From the NCBI RefSeq assembly GCF_000165425.1, contig NW_001799111.1:133779-197778 (forward strand): DNA of 64,000 bases, in the 5' to 3' direction. Origin of the DNA: Paramecium tetraurelia. Its lineage: Eukaryota > Ciliophora > Oligohymenophorea > Peniculida > Parameciidae. Below are positions 10,985-23,879 of this stretch, in pieces (positions within the stretch are counted from its first letter, which is position 1; each line of letters starts with the position of its first letter). Under the pieces are notes generated by a model. It worked only from the letters and a program-made list of their open reading frames with translations, did no database searches and was not told where the DNA came from. Made by a program: the position numbers and the translations under genes.

Positions 10985-13900
10985 TCAATGATTCTAATAA
11001 TTGATGGCCAATTCATCTAGTTTAGGAACTTTCTTAGTTTATTCATAAACCATTTCTCTTAACTTATCATTCAATCCTTAGATTTACAGCTATTATAATT
11101 TGATTTTATGAGCATAATCTTTTTCCATATCTAATAATAGTTGATGCAAATGAGTATTTTCATTTTGTAGTTGTTTTACTTTAAATTCTAAAGGGGAAGA
11201 ATTCTTAGAATCATCAAAAAATGTTACCTCTTAGACAAATGATGATTGTATATTATTTTACTAAGACAATTAGGATATAACCTGTTCCTATCTGGATATT
11301 TCTTATTTAAGATAATGTATTGTATTTTATTAATTTGCTAATTATTCTTATTATTATTAAATTTGATCGTTGATTATTCTCTTTTCATCATGAATTTATT
11401 TTTATTATTATAAACTGGCGTCTAGTTTGGTCTATACTTTTTTGAGTTATTATTATAGATTGCTATCTGATTAATTCTTAAATTCCTAAACCTATTTTTA
11501 TAATCTATCAACCTATAGTTTAAATTAAATATTTTCATTTTTGTGTTTTTCAGAACTTTCTTGAATTTATCTACTCTCTCTCTAAAATCTTTGTAACTCT
11601 TATTCTTTCTCTTCTTTTAATATATTGTTACTATTTGACATTTATAACAATCGCTAATATAATCTTTAAGCCTCTTGCTTTAGCTGCGTATATTCCTCTT
11701 AATTTTATATGTATATGAGTTTTTGTTCTTCTATTAAATCTTATTATTTTTGTAATACAGATTATAGATTAGATATATCCTGTTTTAATGTACTATTTTC
11801 TTAATTAAGTTGGTTAAATTTTTCCCCTTGCAACTAATTTTCTACTATTTAATTATTCAATCTTGTAATCTCTTCCAAATGTTGTTTCTATTCTTAATCA
11901 ATGTAATTTTATAAGTCTTAAATCTACTGTGATTATTCTTCAATTTAAAGTTCTTACTTATATATTTTATCATTTAATTGTTCAAAATGAATTAATTTGA
12001 TTATTTTAAATTCATTTTTATTATTAATTTGCTAATACTCCTTCGTTATACTGTCAAGTGCAGATCCTTATTTGTAATACTCATCCTGTAATTATATTAA
12101 CAGGTGTTAGTATTAATTTGCTTTCTAATTTAACTTATCATTCTCAACCATTAATTCTTTATATTGCTCTTCATAATTAGTCTAAATAGAACTATTTTCT
12201 TTTTGTTTAACATTTTCTTATTTTTTCAAGGTCTAATTTTACAACTGAATTGATGCAGCTATACTGTTAGTATCACCTAATAATTACTTAATCTTTTCAG
12301 TAATCTAAACAATTTATGAATTAAGCTATATATGATCCCCTATGCTTATAATTAATGCTTAAATTATTTATGATATTTCATCTACCTTTTAGTTATGCTA
12401 ATTTTATGGAAACTTTTACTCATTACTTTTTTTAATTTTATCTTCATCTTTTTTTTATATCCTGAGTTATTAAACATAAATAGCTTGTTGTTTTAATTTC
12501 TGGATCTAATTCTATAAATCTTGTTTTGTTTTCTGAATCCTAAAGTTCAAATCATCAAATTCCTCTAATTTAACCAAAGCCGCAGAAATTTTACTACTCA
12601 AATCCCAAATTTTGTTTTATTCAATATAAAACTTATTTTATTTTACTTAATCTTATTCCTCATTTTTATTATTTTAAGTTATAATTTGAGATTATTGTAT
12701 TTGTTGAAACTGGGTTTCTTGCACTTAATTTTAATAATTAAAGATCTTTTCTAACCTATTTTTCTCCTCTGTCATATAGAATAGAGCATCTTTCAGTTTT
12801 TGGCATTCTTAAATTAAAGTTTAATTCTCTTATTTCAATTTTGTAATATCAAATGAAAGTGATTCATTTTAATTTTTATAAGTTTTTTATTCATTATAAA
12901 TGAACCCTTCCTTTTAATTTGAAGAATATTCAATAATATTATATTGTCTCATATTTTTTTGTAATTATTCAATATCATTCTGTTATTTGAATATTTAATT
13001 CTACAATTATAAATTTTCTTCTTGCATTTATTTGATATGTCCATCTAAAATAGTTTTATTCTAAATAATAATTTTTTTTTCTCGTTATTCAAACTATATT
13101 TAACTTTATAAATAATTTATATCTCTTTATTGAATAAAAAATTATGAGTTTAGATCATCAATTTGTTTTCGTAATTTGTTAATTTAATCATTTTAACAGC
13201 CTTCAAAATCCTCTATGTCTAATTTTAAATTTTGTCTTAGCTTTTGTAAATCAATTTGATTTTGATGATTTTCTTATTCCAAAATAATGATTTGTTATTG
13301 TTATTAATTAAGCAAATGAGTTTAGTTGGTATATTGTTTTTATAATTATAAGTGTAGCAATTATTTTGTTTCAAAATCTTTGACTTGCTCTTAATAATTT
13401 TAATTTTAATTAGTCAGTTCAGTAATTTATTATTTAAGTTGATTTAACTCTAATTCAAATGATTAAACCAACCTTTCTTTTTGTTATTGCAATAGCTATT
13501 ACTAATTTGATAATTAAAATATCTGTTCTTTTAAATCATTTGCTTTACCTTAAGATAGTTGATTTTGAGAACCTTGAAATTACTTTTCAAGTTGAATTAT
13601 TTTAATATTTGCTTATTCTTTTAATACTTTTTCTGTTGATAATTGTTTTTCTAATAGCGCAATTTTTGAGGATAAAACAGTATTTTAAGCCGATATTTAT
13701 ACTTCGCTATTTTATTGCATTTAAGATAACTAATTTTAAAGAAATGAGTTAAGTTATTTCATATCTTCTATTTAAAAGTTTAAATTCTAAATGACATCCA
13801 TATTTTATATTTATTCACTATTTTGATTACAATCTTTTTATTTTTACATTTAATCAAGTTACTCTTTTAATGATAAATATTTGATCTAAATCATTTTTAA

Positions 13901-16900
13901 TTATTAAGCTATTTCGATTTTCTCTTTTGTTAAATTTTGAATTTCTTCAAATTGATTTGAATTACTTAATTTCTATTATTAAAGTAATTATTCTTAAGTT
14001 TAAATTTACTATTAAAGTTCAGAAATAGAATCATTTAGTTGATTAGATAATTCTTATTCAAAAAATAACTTTTATTTTAGATTTTCTATTTCAATCTAAT
14101 CATTATTAAGTGATTATTTATTTTCTATTGATATAGTTTAAGTCTCTTTATTTTAGTTTATTGTTTACTTTTTTGAGTTTGATTAAATTTCCAATAAAAA
14201 TTATTCTGTTTTCTTAAGTTGCTATTCTAAATTTGTATTTCGCTTTTAAATCTCTTCTATTGTATTTTATTAAGTATTAGTCTCTTTTTACAACGATTGA
14301 ACTACATGCTTTGTGAACTGATGTTAATCTTGTTCAAATTTCAATTTTAATTGAATATCCCGCAAATCCTTCATATAATCCTGCAGTTAGTGTTATAAAG
14401 AAGAATTTTATTATTCAAGGTGACTAATTTCTTCTGATTATTTTTATAATCTTGTTAAATTTAACATTTAATTTTCATGATCTTATTTTATTTTAAATAC
14501 TTCTTTGTTTAATTCTGATTCTCTTTAATATAACTAAGATACTAAAGGTTCATAGTAATTTTGAATTTCATCTTATATTTAAATTAATTGTAAAAAATGA
14601 GTTTATTATTCATTAAGCAATTTCTTCTGTGAAGCAATTTGTAATAAAAAATCATTAGATTCATTAACCTATGTTTGGTTATCTAATTTATTATGATCAG
14701 AATTTGGCTATTAAATTTTATAATTTTGATATTCTTAAGAAATTCTATTAAATTTATTATCTCTTTAATTCTAAACTTTTTATTATTTTTCATTGATCAA
14801 AACTAAAATTTAGTTCTCTAGATTTTATAATTGCTCCAAAGAGTTTGAATATGTTTTTTTAATTTCCAATTCCGACCTTTATAGTTTCTGCTTGAATATC
14901 AATCGAAAATCTTGAAATTATTTGTAAATTAGATATAAACTATCATTCTCTTTAATCTTTTCTTCTGATTATTGTTAACTATCGAACTTCTACTTTACAA
15001 TAGACACAGGTTCTTACAAGGTTATTTTATTAAAAATATGTAAATCTTAGATTTCAAATGACTTTTAGGATATCGAATCATTTTCATTAAAATGAGCCGT
15101 ATTTCGAGGTAATCTCCTATCTAATTCATAGTTTTACTTTTGAGATTTGACATTTGCATCTATAGCTTTTAATCAATAAATACCCTATTTATTTTGAAAA
15201 TTTTTTTAGTTAGATACTTCGTTATTTATGTTTTCTTAAGAATTAACTTAGAATTCGGTTGTATAAACATCAAATTGTGGTTGATGGGAGTTTTCCAAGA
15301 GTGTTTATTCCTATCTCTCGAAAACTCTTAAATTAGGTTGGTTAACGTTTATTCTAAATAGTAAATGACATACTTAATAGGCTTACAAAATTAAGCAGTC
15401 TCATTAGGATATATTCCTCTTACAAAGTATGGTGGATTCTGAAAGTTCTATTTTACTACAGTTTTTTGAATTGGTGAAAAATGATAATGAATCTAAGGTC
15501 CCTGTCTAGATTAAGGATAAGCGACTACATTTTATGGCTTTTAATGAATGAATTATTTATACCATCATAACTACTGGAGCCAACTATTATTTAAAAATGT
15601 TTTAATAGGAAAGAATTGTAGTCTCAGTCTTTATTCCATAAGAATGTTAATAAACTCGACTTCTTAAATGAGGCTATAAAATAGCATAAGGTTAAGAATA
15701 ACAGTTATTTGGAGACACACTATAATATTTATGGAATCTCTTTAATTTTGGATTAGTAATAATTTAAGGTGACTTTGACAAATTATGATTGATGACATAA
15801 ATGCTAAGGTTTCTAATTAATAAACTTTTTACTTGTTTTAGCACAGATATTATGACATTTCTTGTTACTTTATATTCAAAACTCTATTTAATAAAGAAAT
15901 TTGATTGTTTATACTCTATTTTGATTAGATTTTTTGATTTTAAATCAATAAAATTTATTACAGCAGGTCATTAATTAAATTGATATTTTGATAATTTTGT
16001 GTTTCTCGTTATTCTTAAGATAAAGACTAAAAATTTATAGATATTTATTATGGTTAAGGAGTATTTGGTCTTTTAAAAAATTAATTTACTTTTGTATTTA
16101 TTTATTACCTTCTAGGGGTTTCATTTCTTTAGTCATTTTCTTATATAAATTTATTAGGATTTGTTGGTTAATAATAGTTTTTAGTTTAAATATCTTCCTA
16201 TTTAACTGTTTGATGATCATTACTAATTAATAGCAAATTTAATTTGTCATTCAAGAATTTAAGGTCTTTTGTTAATCTTTGGTTTTCATGAATTAAATTA
16301 CTTTATTAAGAGCTATATTACCATTCCTATAATTCTAATTCTTTTTATTCTAAGAGTTAATTAAGAGTTGCTAATTAGGAATTTTTAAGTGAAAGTTGTG
16401 GATTATTTTATCTCAATTGCTGTATTTCTTCATTTTTTTGTATCAACAGTTATGAGTATAATTATTCTAAATCATTTAATTATTTCCTTAATTATGGAGC
16501 ATCATCAAATTAGTAGTGAAGTTCCTAAATTTCCTTTTATAATTATAAATTTCTCAACAAAGAATTTTTGAGTTCTTGTTCAAATTAGAGACACTATTGA
16601 GTTATAAGCATATTCATTTCTTATTAAGAGCTACATAACTAATTCCTTATACTTTTCTAAAAAAATTTTAGATATCAAGGCATTTTTCTCTAGAATTTAT
16701 TAATTCAATTCAGTATTCTGTTACAAGTATTCAACAATTTATCCCTTATAAAATAACTCTAAGTTTTACATATAATTTTAACCTCTCTTAATATAGTCTT
16801 ACATTTTTTAGTTGTAGTAATCTATTTTTGAGTTTAAGATTGAATTTAATCGTTCAATTTCAATTGCCATTAAAATTATTCTCATTTTGTTGCCTTATAA

Positions 16901-16978
16901 TTCATTTTAAGATTCTAAGGATTTATCTTGGTTTTCAGAAAAATTTGTATTCACTTCTTTTTAAAAAGCTGATAACAT
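10985..16978 (-). CDS. Giant coiled-coil protein (about 1960 aa)
   Basis: Read from ATG 16978 to TGA 10985-10987 with introns at about 16641-16662, 15813-15832, 15538-15562, 15354-15373 and 15160-15183. The 5883 coding bases left divide by three. Residues 1-300 are coiled coil containing EIERLNSILNSK. Then comes a ~250-residue Pro/Tyr/Asn-rich linker (VSPNNCYSQPYAIL, PPYFVRGIYPNETAQF), followed by more than 1200 residues of nearly uninterrupted heptad repeats rich in Gln, Glu, Lys, Asn and Leu. No enzyme domain is seen. Such architecture fits a structural protein of basal bodies, cilia or cortex, but that is inference. A 54-codon reading starting at 17244 is in the same frame except for one TGA (see findings), so the true start could lie further upstream. 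Confidence 0.75.
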
Positions 16979-17079
16979 AAATAAAAATTATTTTAAGAAT
17001 TTTTATTCAGAAATAAAATTAGTGAAATGGAAATTATGAATTCTTTATTAAAGTATTCTTGTATTTGGTTATCGTATAT

Positions 17080-17244
17080 TCAATCAGGTTTATAGTTTGA
17101 GGTATTTTATTTAATAACTTTCAATATCTTATTTATATATCTTATAATTGTTTGGCTCATTCTTTTTTGATGAATTTTTTGAATTGATTATGCTTCATAT
17201 CTTAAATATTCTTATTGATTTCTTCTCCCATTATTCTTGGACAT
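17080..17244 (-). CDS. 54-codon ORF upstream of the giant coiled-coil gene
   Basis: ATG 17244 to TGA 17080-17082. The residues (MSKNNGRRNQQEYLRYEAQ..) look like a genuine ciliate N-terminus: basic, Gln/Asn-rich, predicted helical. The frame continues open after the TGA. With one extra 20-base intron (about 16954-16973) it leads into the coiled-coil gene, giving exactly 2043 codons with a single internal TGA. It may be the real N-terminus of that gene, a separate tiny gene, or chance. An overlapping alternative, ATG 17399 to TGA 17157-17159 (80 codons, MKVINNIYQEQ..), is equally open. The interval 17245-17601 shows nothing better. Confidence 0.3.
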
Positions 17245-17601
17245 CCATAAAAGACATGAATTTAAAAATAAGGTAAGTTTAGAATCAGATCTTAGGCATA
17301 ATTATTACAATTTTCTTTGATAAATTCATTTTATATATTAATTTTGATTATATTGCTTTCACAATATTGTTCTTAGTATATATTATTGATTACTTTCATA
17401 AAATTAATCAATACTTTTTAATTTAATAAATATATTGGAGTTAGTTAAATTTAAAGATTTGTTTCCATGGTTTTAGATGAAAAATTTATGTGTAATTTGA
17501 TTGTGCTCTATCATTCTGAATTAAATTTGTTTTTTTAAACAGCCTGTAATTTATTGAAAGAATAATTTATCGAATAATTAACTTTTATATTAATTATTTA
17601 G

Positions 17602-18916
17602 ATGTAATTAGACATAAGTTATTTGAGACCTAAAAGTTAGTCATTTCCAAATAAGCACTCAAGTAACGTAATAAAATATAAAATCTAGAATTCTATATTA
17701 AATCTGGAACGGAAGGCATGATAGTTAGAAACATTTACGAAAAAGTTGATTATGAAGAATATGAAATCAAATCGATTGATGATTTCAAAACAAAAATATA
17801 AGTACAGTTACCCGATTCATGGAAGACAAGTGATTATTTAAAAATGCTTATAATAGCAGATTTTTCCATCCAGGGTGCATTATAAGTAATTCAAAATATG
17901 TAATTAGAGAATTTATAAATTCATCTAAGTTGGCTTAATTTATATTAAAACATGGAACCAAATATGGACTAATTGAAATGCGGAGAATTTTATATTTTCG
18001 GAATAGATAAGTAATCAAGGCCGGTCATAATAATAAAGCGCCTTGAGAATGAAAACTTTTAAACCTTTCAATATTTACTGGAAATAGTAAAGCGACAAGT
18101 GTTGATACCTTACTTCATTGAAAATTGGACAATCATTTATGATTGCTAAAATTAAGAGTACAATTTTTATGAAATTGACGTAAGCTATCTTAATAATTTA
18201 AGTTCGACTTTGATCACATAAAGGAGTTAATGATTAATTTTTGTGGAAATTTAAATAACCTTCTCATTGTGAATTCTAAATTAAATTTTTCATAAATTCT
18301 TAATTACTTACCAAACAGAAATCAAATTCATTCAAAGATTAAACTAATAAACAATCTCGATAATTTACAATAATATATTTCGAAAGAATATTTAGAAGAA
18401 AAATATAATGGAGAATGCTCAAATGTTACAACCTTCTGGTAAGGCATTTTAAATGATTTTAGGCCTCCTTAAATACCATAAGTTTCTGAATTGTTAAAAT
18501 AATTCACATATGATTGTTACGAAGATTACTAATATGGATTAAGGAAACTTTAGGATTTTAAATGTAGAAATTTAAGAAAGTTTTCATCCTTGGGGAGGCT
18601 ATCACATTAGCACTCAAAGTCAACAAGTATGAAAAAATCAATAGAATCTGCTACATCTGCTAGCCACATAAAAATATTTGTTCATGAGGAAAATGGAAAT
18701 GAACTTATACAGGAGGAGATTGAGGTTCTTAATAATAAAGGAGATTCTGAGGTTGATAATTTAGGAAAAGTTGGTATAGATTTATATAAAACTGAATCAG
18801 TTGGTTTATAATTATTAGAAGAGAACAATAAAGGTTAAATATAAGTAATCCTTGAGAATGAAAATGAAATTGAACACAAATGCTGCTCAGAGAAATTTAA
18901 TTGTATGATATTCTGA
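17602..18916 (+). CDS. CRAL-TRIO (SEC14-like) lipid-binding protein (421 aa)
   Basis: Introns at 17663-17688 and 18180-18202 leave 1266 coding bases from ATG 17602 to TGA 18914-18916. Residues ~60-110 resemble the short helical CRAL-TRIO N region. The core follows: a strand around FGIDKQSRPVIIIKR, a helical piece LLEIVKRQVLIPYF, WTIIYDCQNQEYNFYEID and FDHIKELMINFCGNLNNLLIVNSKLNF, ending near GECSNVTTFWQGI. This pattern of private-cavity lipid-binding proteins suggests phosphoinositide or other lipid transfer. The C-terminal ~150 residues are charged, Ser-rich and probably disordered. The exact ligand is unknown, and the match is by pattern rather than by strongly conserved residues. Confidence 0.68.
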
Positions 18917-19156
18917 TTAATTATATACTTATTATTCAATTTAATTTATGATTTAAATCTACTAAGTAAATTAAAGAATGTAATTATTCTTCTATTTAAA
19001 GTTGAGAATTAATAACAATGATTAAATTGATAATGTATCCAATTTATTATAGATTGTGAAATGCTAGTACTTAAATACTAATAAAATAATTATAGATGAG
19101 AGAATGCAACTTTCATTTAATTATTTATTTTCCAATATTTCTATAATTTTATAAAA

Positions 19157-20413
19157 ATGGAAGATGAACTAATATGGTATTATGTCGATACAAGTGAGCA
19201 AGAAACAGAGAAACAAACTAAAGGGCCAATATCAATAAGAGATATCGATGTTATGTTAAGAACTAGCATTATTACATCACGTAATTAATGATCTTAACAT
19301 TAGATACCTATGTTTATAAAGAAGGATTCACAGATTGGAAACCAATTTTCTTAGTAGAAGAATTAAAGAGTTTTTTAGATGAGCAAGAGCACGAAATGTT
19401 TTAAATCACTTGTGGCAAAGAAATAAAATCAGAAGATTAATAAGCATAACAATTATAGTAATAGAATGAAAAGGATAATGAGGCGCCGGTTGAAGAATTG
19501 GAGGATGAAGAATCATTTGAATAATTGAATGATGAGTAGAGAATGGAAATTTTGAAAAAGAAAATAGAAAAGAATAGGAAGAAATCGCAAAAGGAAAAAG
19601 AAAAAAAAAAGAATTAATGGTACACACCCAAAATAAATACAAATGTATATGTTGAAGGATTACCTTAAGATATAACTATGGAAGAGATGAAAGTCTTCTT
19701 TAGCAAAGCAGGAATAATTAGAATCAATCCAGAAACTTTACAACCTACGATTAAAATATATAGAGATTAAAATGGAAATTGTAAAGGTGATGGATTGATA
19801 TCATATAAAATGGTTGAAAGCGTATAGACTGCAAGAGAAATGTTAGATGGACTTCATATTAGGCCAGATGTAATTGTCAAAGTAACAGAAGCAGTTTTTG
19901 AATAGAAAGGATAATATCGTAAAAGGGAAAATAAAAAGGTCGATAAACTTTAAAAGGCATTGGCTAGACAGAAAGAAATGACATAGATGGCAGAGGAAGG
20001 GTAGGAAGATGATGGAAAAGGATTAAAAATACTAATATTCAAAAATTTATATAGTCCTACATAAGCTTAAAATCCAGAATTTATGAACTAATTATATGGT
20101 GAATTGTTGTTGAAAATAGAGTCTCTGTAAATCTTTGTCCAAAAGTTAGAGTTTTTTAAAGATCATCCTTAAGGTAATAATTACAATATGTTTAGGTGTG
20201 TGTAAGGTGAGATTTCACTCTTCTTATGATGCTGAGATTTGTTTAACAAGCCTAAGTGGAATTGAATTTAATGGTAGAAAAATTCATATTTAATATTGGG
20301 ATGGGAAGGAAAATTTCAAATCTAATATCGAGAGTAAGGAAGTTGAAGAGCAGAGACTAGAAGAATTCGGTCAATGGTTAGAGGGATAGGAGGATAGTGA
20401 TAAGGATGAATGA
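19157..20413 (+). CDS. Tat-SF1 / Cus2-like splicing factor with two RRMs (403 aa)
   Basis: Two introns, 19281-19303 and 20174-20195, leave 1212 bases. The N-terminus resembles the GYF-like head of Tat-SF1 (WYYVDTSEQ..GPISIRDID, then TYVYKEGFTDWKPIF). An acidic and basic linker precedes RRM1 (NVYVEGLPQDITMEEMKVFF..KGDGLISYKMVESVQ). The second RRM-like half is U2AF-homology-motif-like (GLKILIFKNLYSP...VQKLEFFKDHPQGVCKVRF...GRKIHIQYWDG). The tail is acidic. The family helps load U2 snRNP and links splicing with transcription elongation in the nucleus. Order, spacing and the IQYWDG end match Tat-SF1. Assignment is by motif order, and confidence is high. Confidence 0.88.
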
Positions 20414-20498
20414 AATGAGAAAAATGAATGAGTGTATGATAATTGAAATTTATTTATTTAACTCCTAAATTTTTTAATAATTTGATTTTGAATAAGGA

Positions 20499-22177
20499 AT
20501 GAATAGAGAAAATGCAAACTAATATCGATCACCTTAACAAATACCATCTTCAAAAAAACCCAACATGGAAAATTTACAACCCCATAGAAACACTAATGAA
20601 TTTATTAAATAGATGAAAAAAAGAGTAGATCAACCACCTCTTAGTGTTGTGTCTTAAAACTCTTAAATATAAGATGCATAATCAATTTTTATAGATGTTT
20701 CAAGGATTGAACAATAGTCTAACCATTCAAATAACAGTTTCTTGGACCCCTTAAAATAACCTATATTACCATAATGTCATAGATCAAATCAACCTTCCAA
20801 TTGCACTACATAAAGAACAAACAGGTATGAAATGCAGAGAAATAGCAAGCCCTATTTAGATCAAACAGACAATATGGGATTATTATTGATTTAACAACAA
20901 ATGCTATAATTGTAAAATGAAAACATGATTTTAAAATAGCAATTAGAGAAGCAGGAGAGTTAAAGATTACTGTTTTAATAATAATTGCTTTAACAATTCT
21001 AGTCCTAGCAATAACAATAATAATAACAACCAATAGTTATTAATAATAATATAACGTAGTCTGAAAAGCAATTATAATAATAATAATAGTCAAAGTCTAT
21101 TCCTCCTCAAAACAATTAAGAAGAAACAGAATCTCCTCCAAAGAAAATACAACGTAAAAAGCAGCAATCACAAGCTATTTAAACTGATAAATCCGTTTAA
21201 GATTAATCAATTATAAACATTAATGAATCGTATCATAATTAATCCCTATGTAATAAACCAAAGCAAATATCATAATAGCAACAAATCAAATCTCACCAAC
21301 AAGAAAAGCATAGTGTAGAATCTCTAACATTTGGTACTTAATTATCTCAAAGAAATTTGATATCTTAATAATCCTAATAAGAATTGCAAATCTAAACTCA
21401 TGAATCCTAAAGCAAAAATTAAAGTTATCAACAAATTAATACAAATTCAATTGAGTTCTAAATAGACAATGAATAGAGAGATGTCTAAAATCAAAATAAA
21501 AAGGATGTTTAAAGAAAATATTCATAAATTGACTTAATTAATTCTTCTGTTTAGTAAGATAAAACTTACAGTATACATAATCCAGAAGTACGAAAACAGT
21601 CTCAACCAAGTGTTAAATTAGAATTTAATTTTGAAGATGGAACAAATGAATTAAGTAAAAAGTGTCTCGCAGATTATTTCTCATAAAGAAAGAAAACAGC
21701 CAATGTCGAAAGAAGAGTTTCAGTTTAGATGCCAATATAAGAGGAGGATTAGAGTTGGATAGTGAATGTTAAATAAAGAAGTAAGGAAGAATAGATCAAA
21801 TTGAGAAAAGAAATGATGGAATATGGAAGAAGTAAAAGATAACAAAATAAAAGTCAAACTCCAATAAACGAAGACAAAAACAGTGGCCAAAAAGAATAAG
21901 TCAAGAGAGTGAAAAGTCCATTGATGGAAAGATTAGCCATGGGATAAAAGGCAAAAGTAATTTTGAACTTATTTAGGTTGAAGAAAAGGAGATGTTTGCA
22001 TTAACAAAAAAAAATTATGAAAATTTACCTGAAGTAAAAAGCAAGAAGACTTAAGAGGAAGTTAACAAATAAAAGTAGCTTTTCATGAAAGAAAGATAAA
22101 ATAAATTAAAAGAATTGGATGATGTAATAATTTTGTATTAATCTTAGAAAATTAAAGAAAAAATGAAAAAGGCATGA
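20499..22177 (+). CDS. Gln/Asn-rich protein with C-terminal ALMS-like motif (544 aa)
   Basis: ATG 20499 to TGA 22175-22177 with introns 21957-21976 and 22124-22147. The first ~400 residues are low complexity: Gln, Asn and Ser repeats from CAA/TAA runs with one Leu/Gln coiled coil. The C-terminal ~70 residues are ordered: SPLMERLAMGQ, then LTKKNYENLPEVKSKK and a basic helix ending KELDDKIKEKMKKA. The segment (K/R)xxYxxLPEVxxKK followed by a long basic helix is how I recall the ALMS motif of ALMS1, CEP295 and C10orf90, which act at centrioles and basal bodies. The second intron is 24 bases with no TGA, so its removal is uncertain. Basal-body localisation is inference from the motif. Confidence 0.72.
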
Positions 22178-22288
22178 ATTGATAGTTAATAAATTTTCTA
22201 TAAGTCTACTATATCTATATATATATATCATAATTTTGGAATATATCCTATTTGCGGGAGTTCTCTTAGTGTGCATAGAGTTCTAATT

Positions 22289-23722
22289 TCAGAGGCTAAT
22301 TTAATTTCTTGTTTGAGTTTATCTTTTGAGGTCTGAGACAGGTTTCTAAATATATTTCTAAATTTATTACCCTTGTTGTGCTAGATCTTAAAATACTGGT
22401 TAATATGGGAAAATGGGAGTAATATAGGATAAATCACAAATCACACCTTCAACCGAATGGCAAATATTAAAGGAAATAATCCCCAATAATTATCCATATT
22501 AATTATAAAGTCCCCCTCCACTATAACCATTATGAATGAAACAATCTGTTACAATTGACACCATCTAATTGAATTAGTCATAAATTATTTTAATAACCGA
22601 CCCCTTGGATATGCAAGGCTTGTATTAAAATAGAGTATATAAATACCCGACAGCGTAAACTGTAGATCCTACTGCAGGAACTTCTGAAAATATAACCCCA
22701 TCCTCTATATTTAAACCTTATGATATATAATTCGTTGCTTTTCCTAAAGAAAAATCCATATTATTTGAAGTGTCCTCCAAGATGTACGCCTCATGTTATT
22801 CTTCTCCAATGAATAACTTTGAGCCCTTCAAATTATTTGACAAGACATGGTTGGCTGTTAATATATAGCTTTATTTATTTAATTGATCATTTACTAAGAT
22901 GCCACTTCCAAATTAACCAGCCCCTTAGGATATGTATTTTGTTGCATTTAGTATTTAATTTATGAAATCAGATCTGAAATAAGGAGGACTGAGTTAAGGG
23001 GAATTTTTATTAAAAATTGAGTTGATAGTTACCCAATTAACGCAAAATGTAAAATATCTATGATTTAATCTTGCAATTTTAATGTTTTAAAGTAGAATCC
23101 CTATATACTCTCCTTTAGAATTAAATATAGCTCCACCTTCTTGTCCTATTTAACTGACCAATCCCAACATTATAAGCTATTTTTATTGATTTTAATTTGT
23201 AAATATTTATGAGACATATCCCTTTCGACAATATTACTTCTGCATCACTTTACCTTTCAAAAAGGGAGATTAATTTATTGTTAAGACTTCCTACCCTTAT
23301 GACAAAAGTGAGCTGCAATATTTTTATATGTATTTGATATCATTTGTGTTAGGAATTTCAAAATACATAATAAACCCCAATTCTATTTCGATAAAGCAAT
23401 TGTTTAATTTCTCCGCAATCCAATCATCGAAATTTAGACAAATTAGATTTAATTTTATCTCCTTATCCTCTTATTACAATAAGCTAAATTTAATATGCTA
23501 ATTTATTAAATTAATATTATAGGAATTTATGGCCTAAGCGAATTTGGCAATCACATAACCTGTTGAAACTATCAGATTATGATTTTCTTAAAATTTGTGA
23601 AAAGTGCAATTTTATTAATGAAATGTTTTCGATTAAGTGCCTATAGGATCTAAACTCTGAAGGACACTAAGGAATTTTGGATGTTAGGATTTAATTCTAA
23701 TTATTCCTCCGCATTATTCCAT
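22289..23722 (-). CDS. Trypsin-like serine protease, TYSND1/DEG15-like (477 aa)
   Basis: One intronless frame, ATG 23722 to TGA 22289-22291, 478 codons including the stop. The C-terminal half carries the chymotrypsin-fold landmarks: GSGILVN, the His motif ILTANHV, an Asp site in NMDFSLGKA, and the Ser motif GYSGGGLYNQYGQLLGII. The N-terminal ~220 residues look like a degenerate copy of the same fold (GLVSQIGQEGGAIFNSKGEYIGILL), as in the peroxisomal leader-peptide processing protease. The last three residues are ISL, which is not a canonical PTS1 signal, so peroxisomal location is open. No signal peptide is seen. Convergent with the ALMS gene (111 bases between stops). Family level is well supported; subfamily is likely but not certain. 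Confidence 0.8.
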
Positions 23723-23879
23723 TAGAGATATAATATAAAAATTATTAATTAATTTAGTTAATTAGAAATATTATCTAAAAATGAAATGCAAGAAAATAAG
23801 TACCGTTTTTATTTTTTATTTTGTATTAATTTAATAGAATTTATGAAACATATAGTTTACTTATAATTTCAAATTTATA

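Noticed and set aside
15429-15551. Plus-strand frame starting MVDSESSILLQFFELV followed by another open frame to ~15790, looking like a gene.
   Set aside because: The minus strand here carries exons of the giant coiled-coil gene with clean introns and exact frame. The plus frames need a frameshift with no usable intron.
20990-21100. CAA/TAA trinucleotide runs looking like a microsatellite.
   Set aside because: They are in frame and encode Gln/Asn stretches of the ALMS-motif protein.
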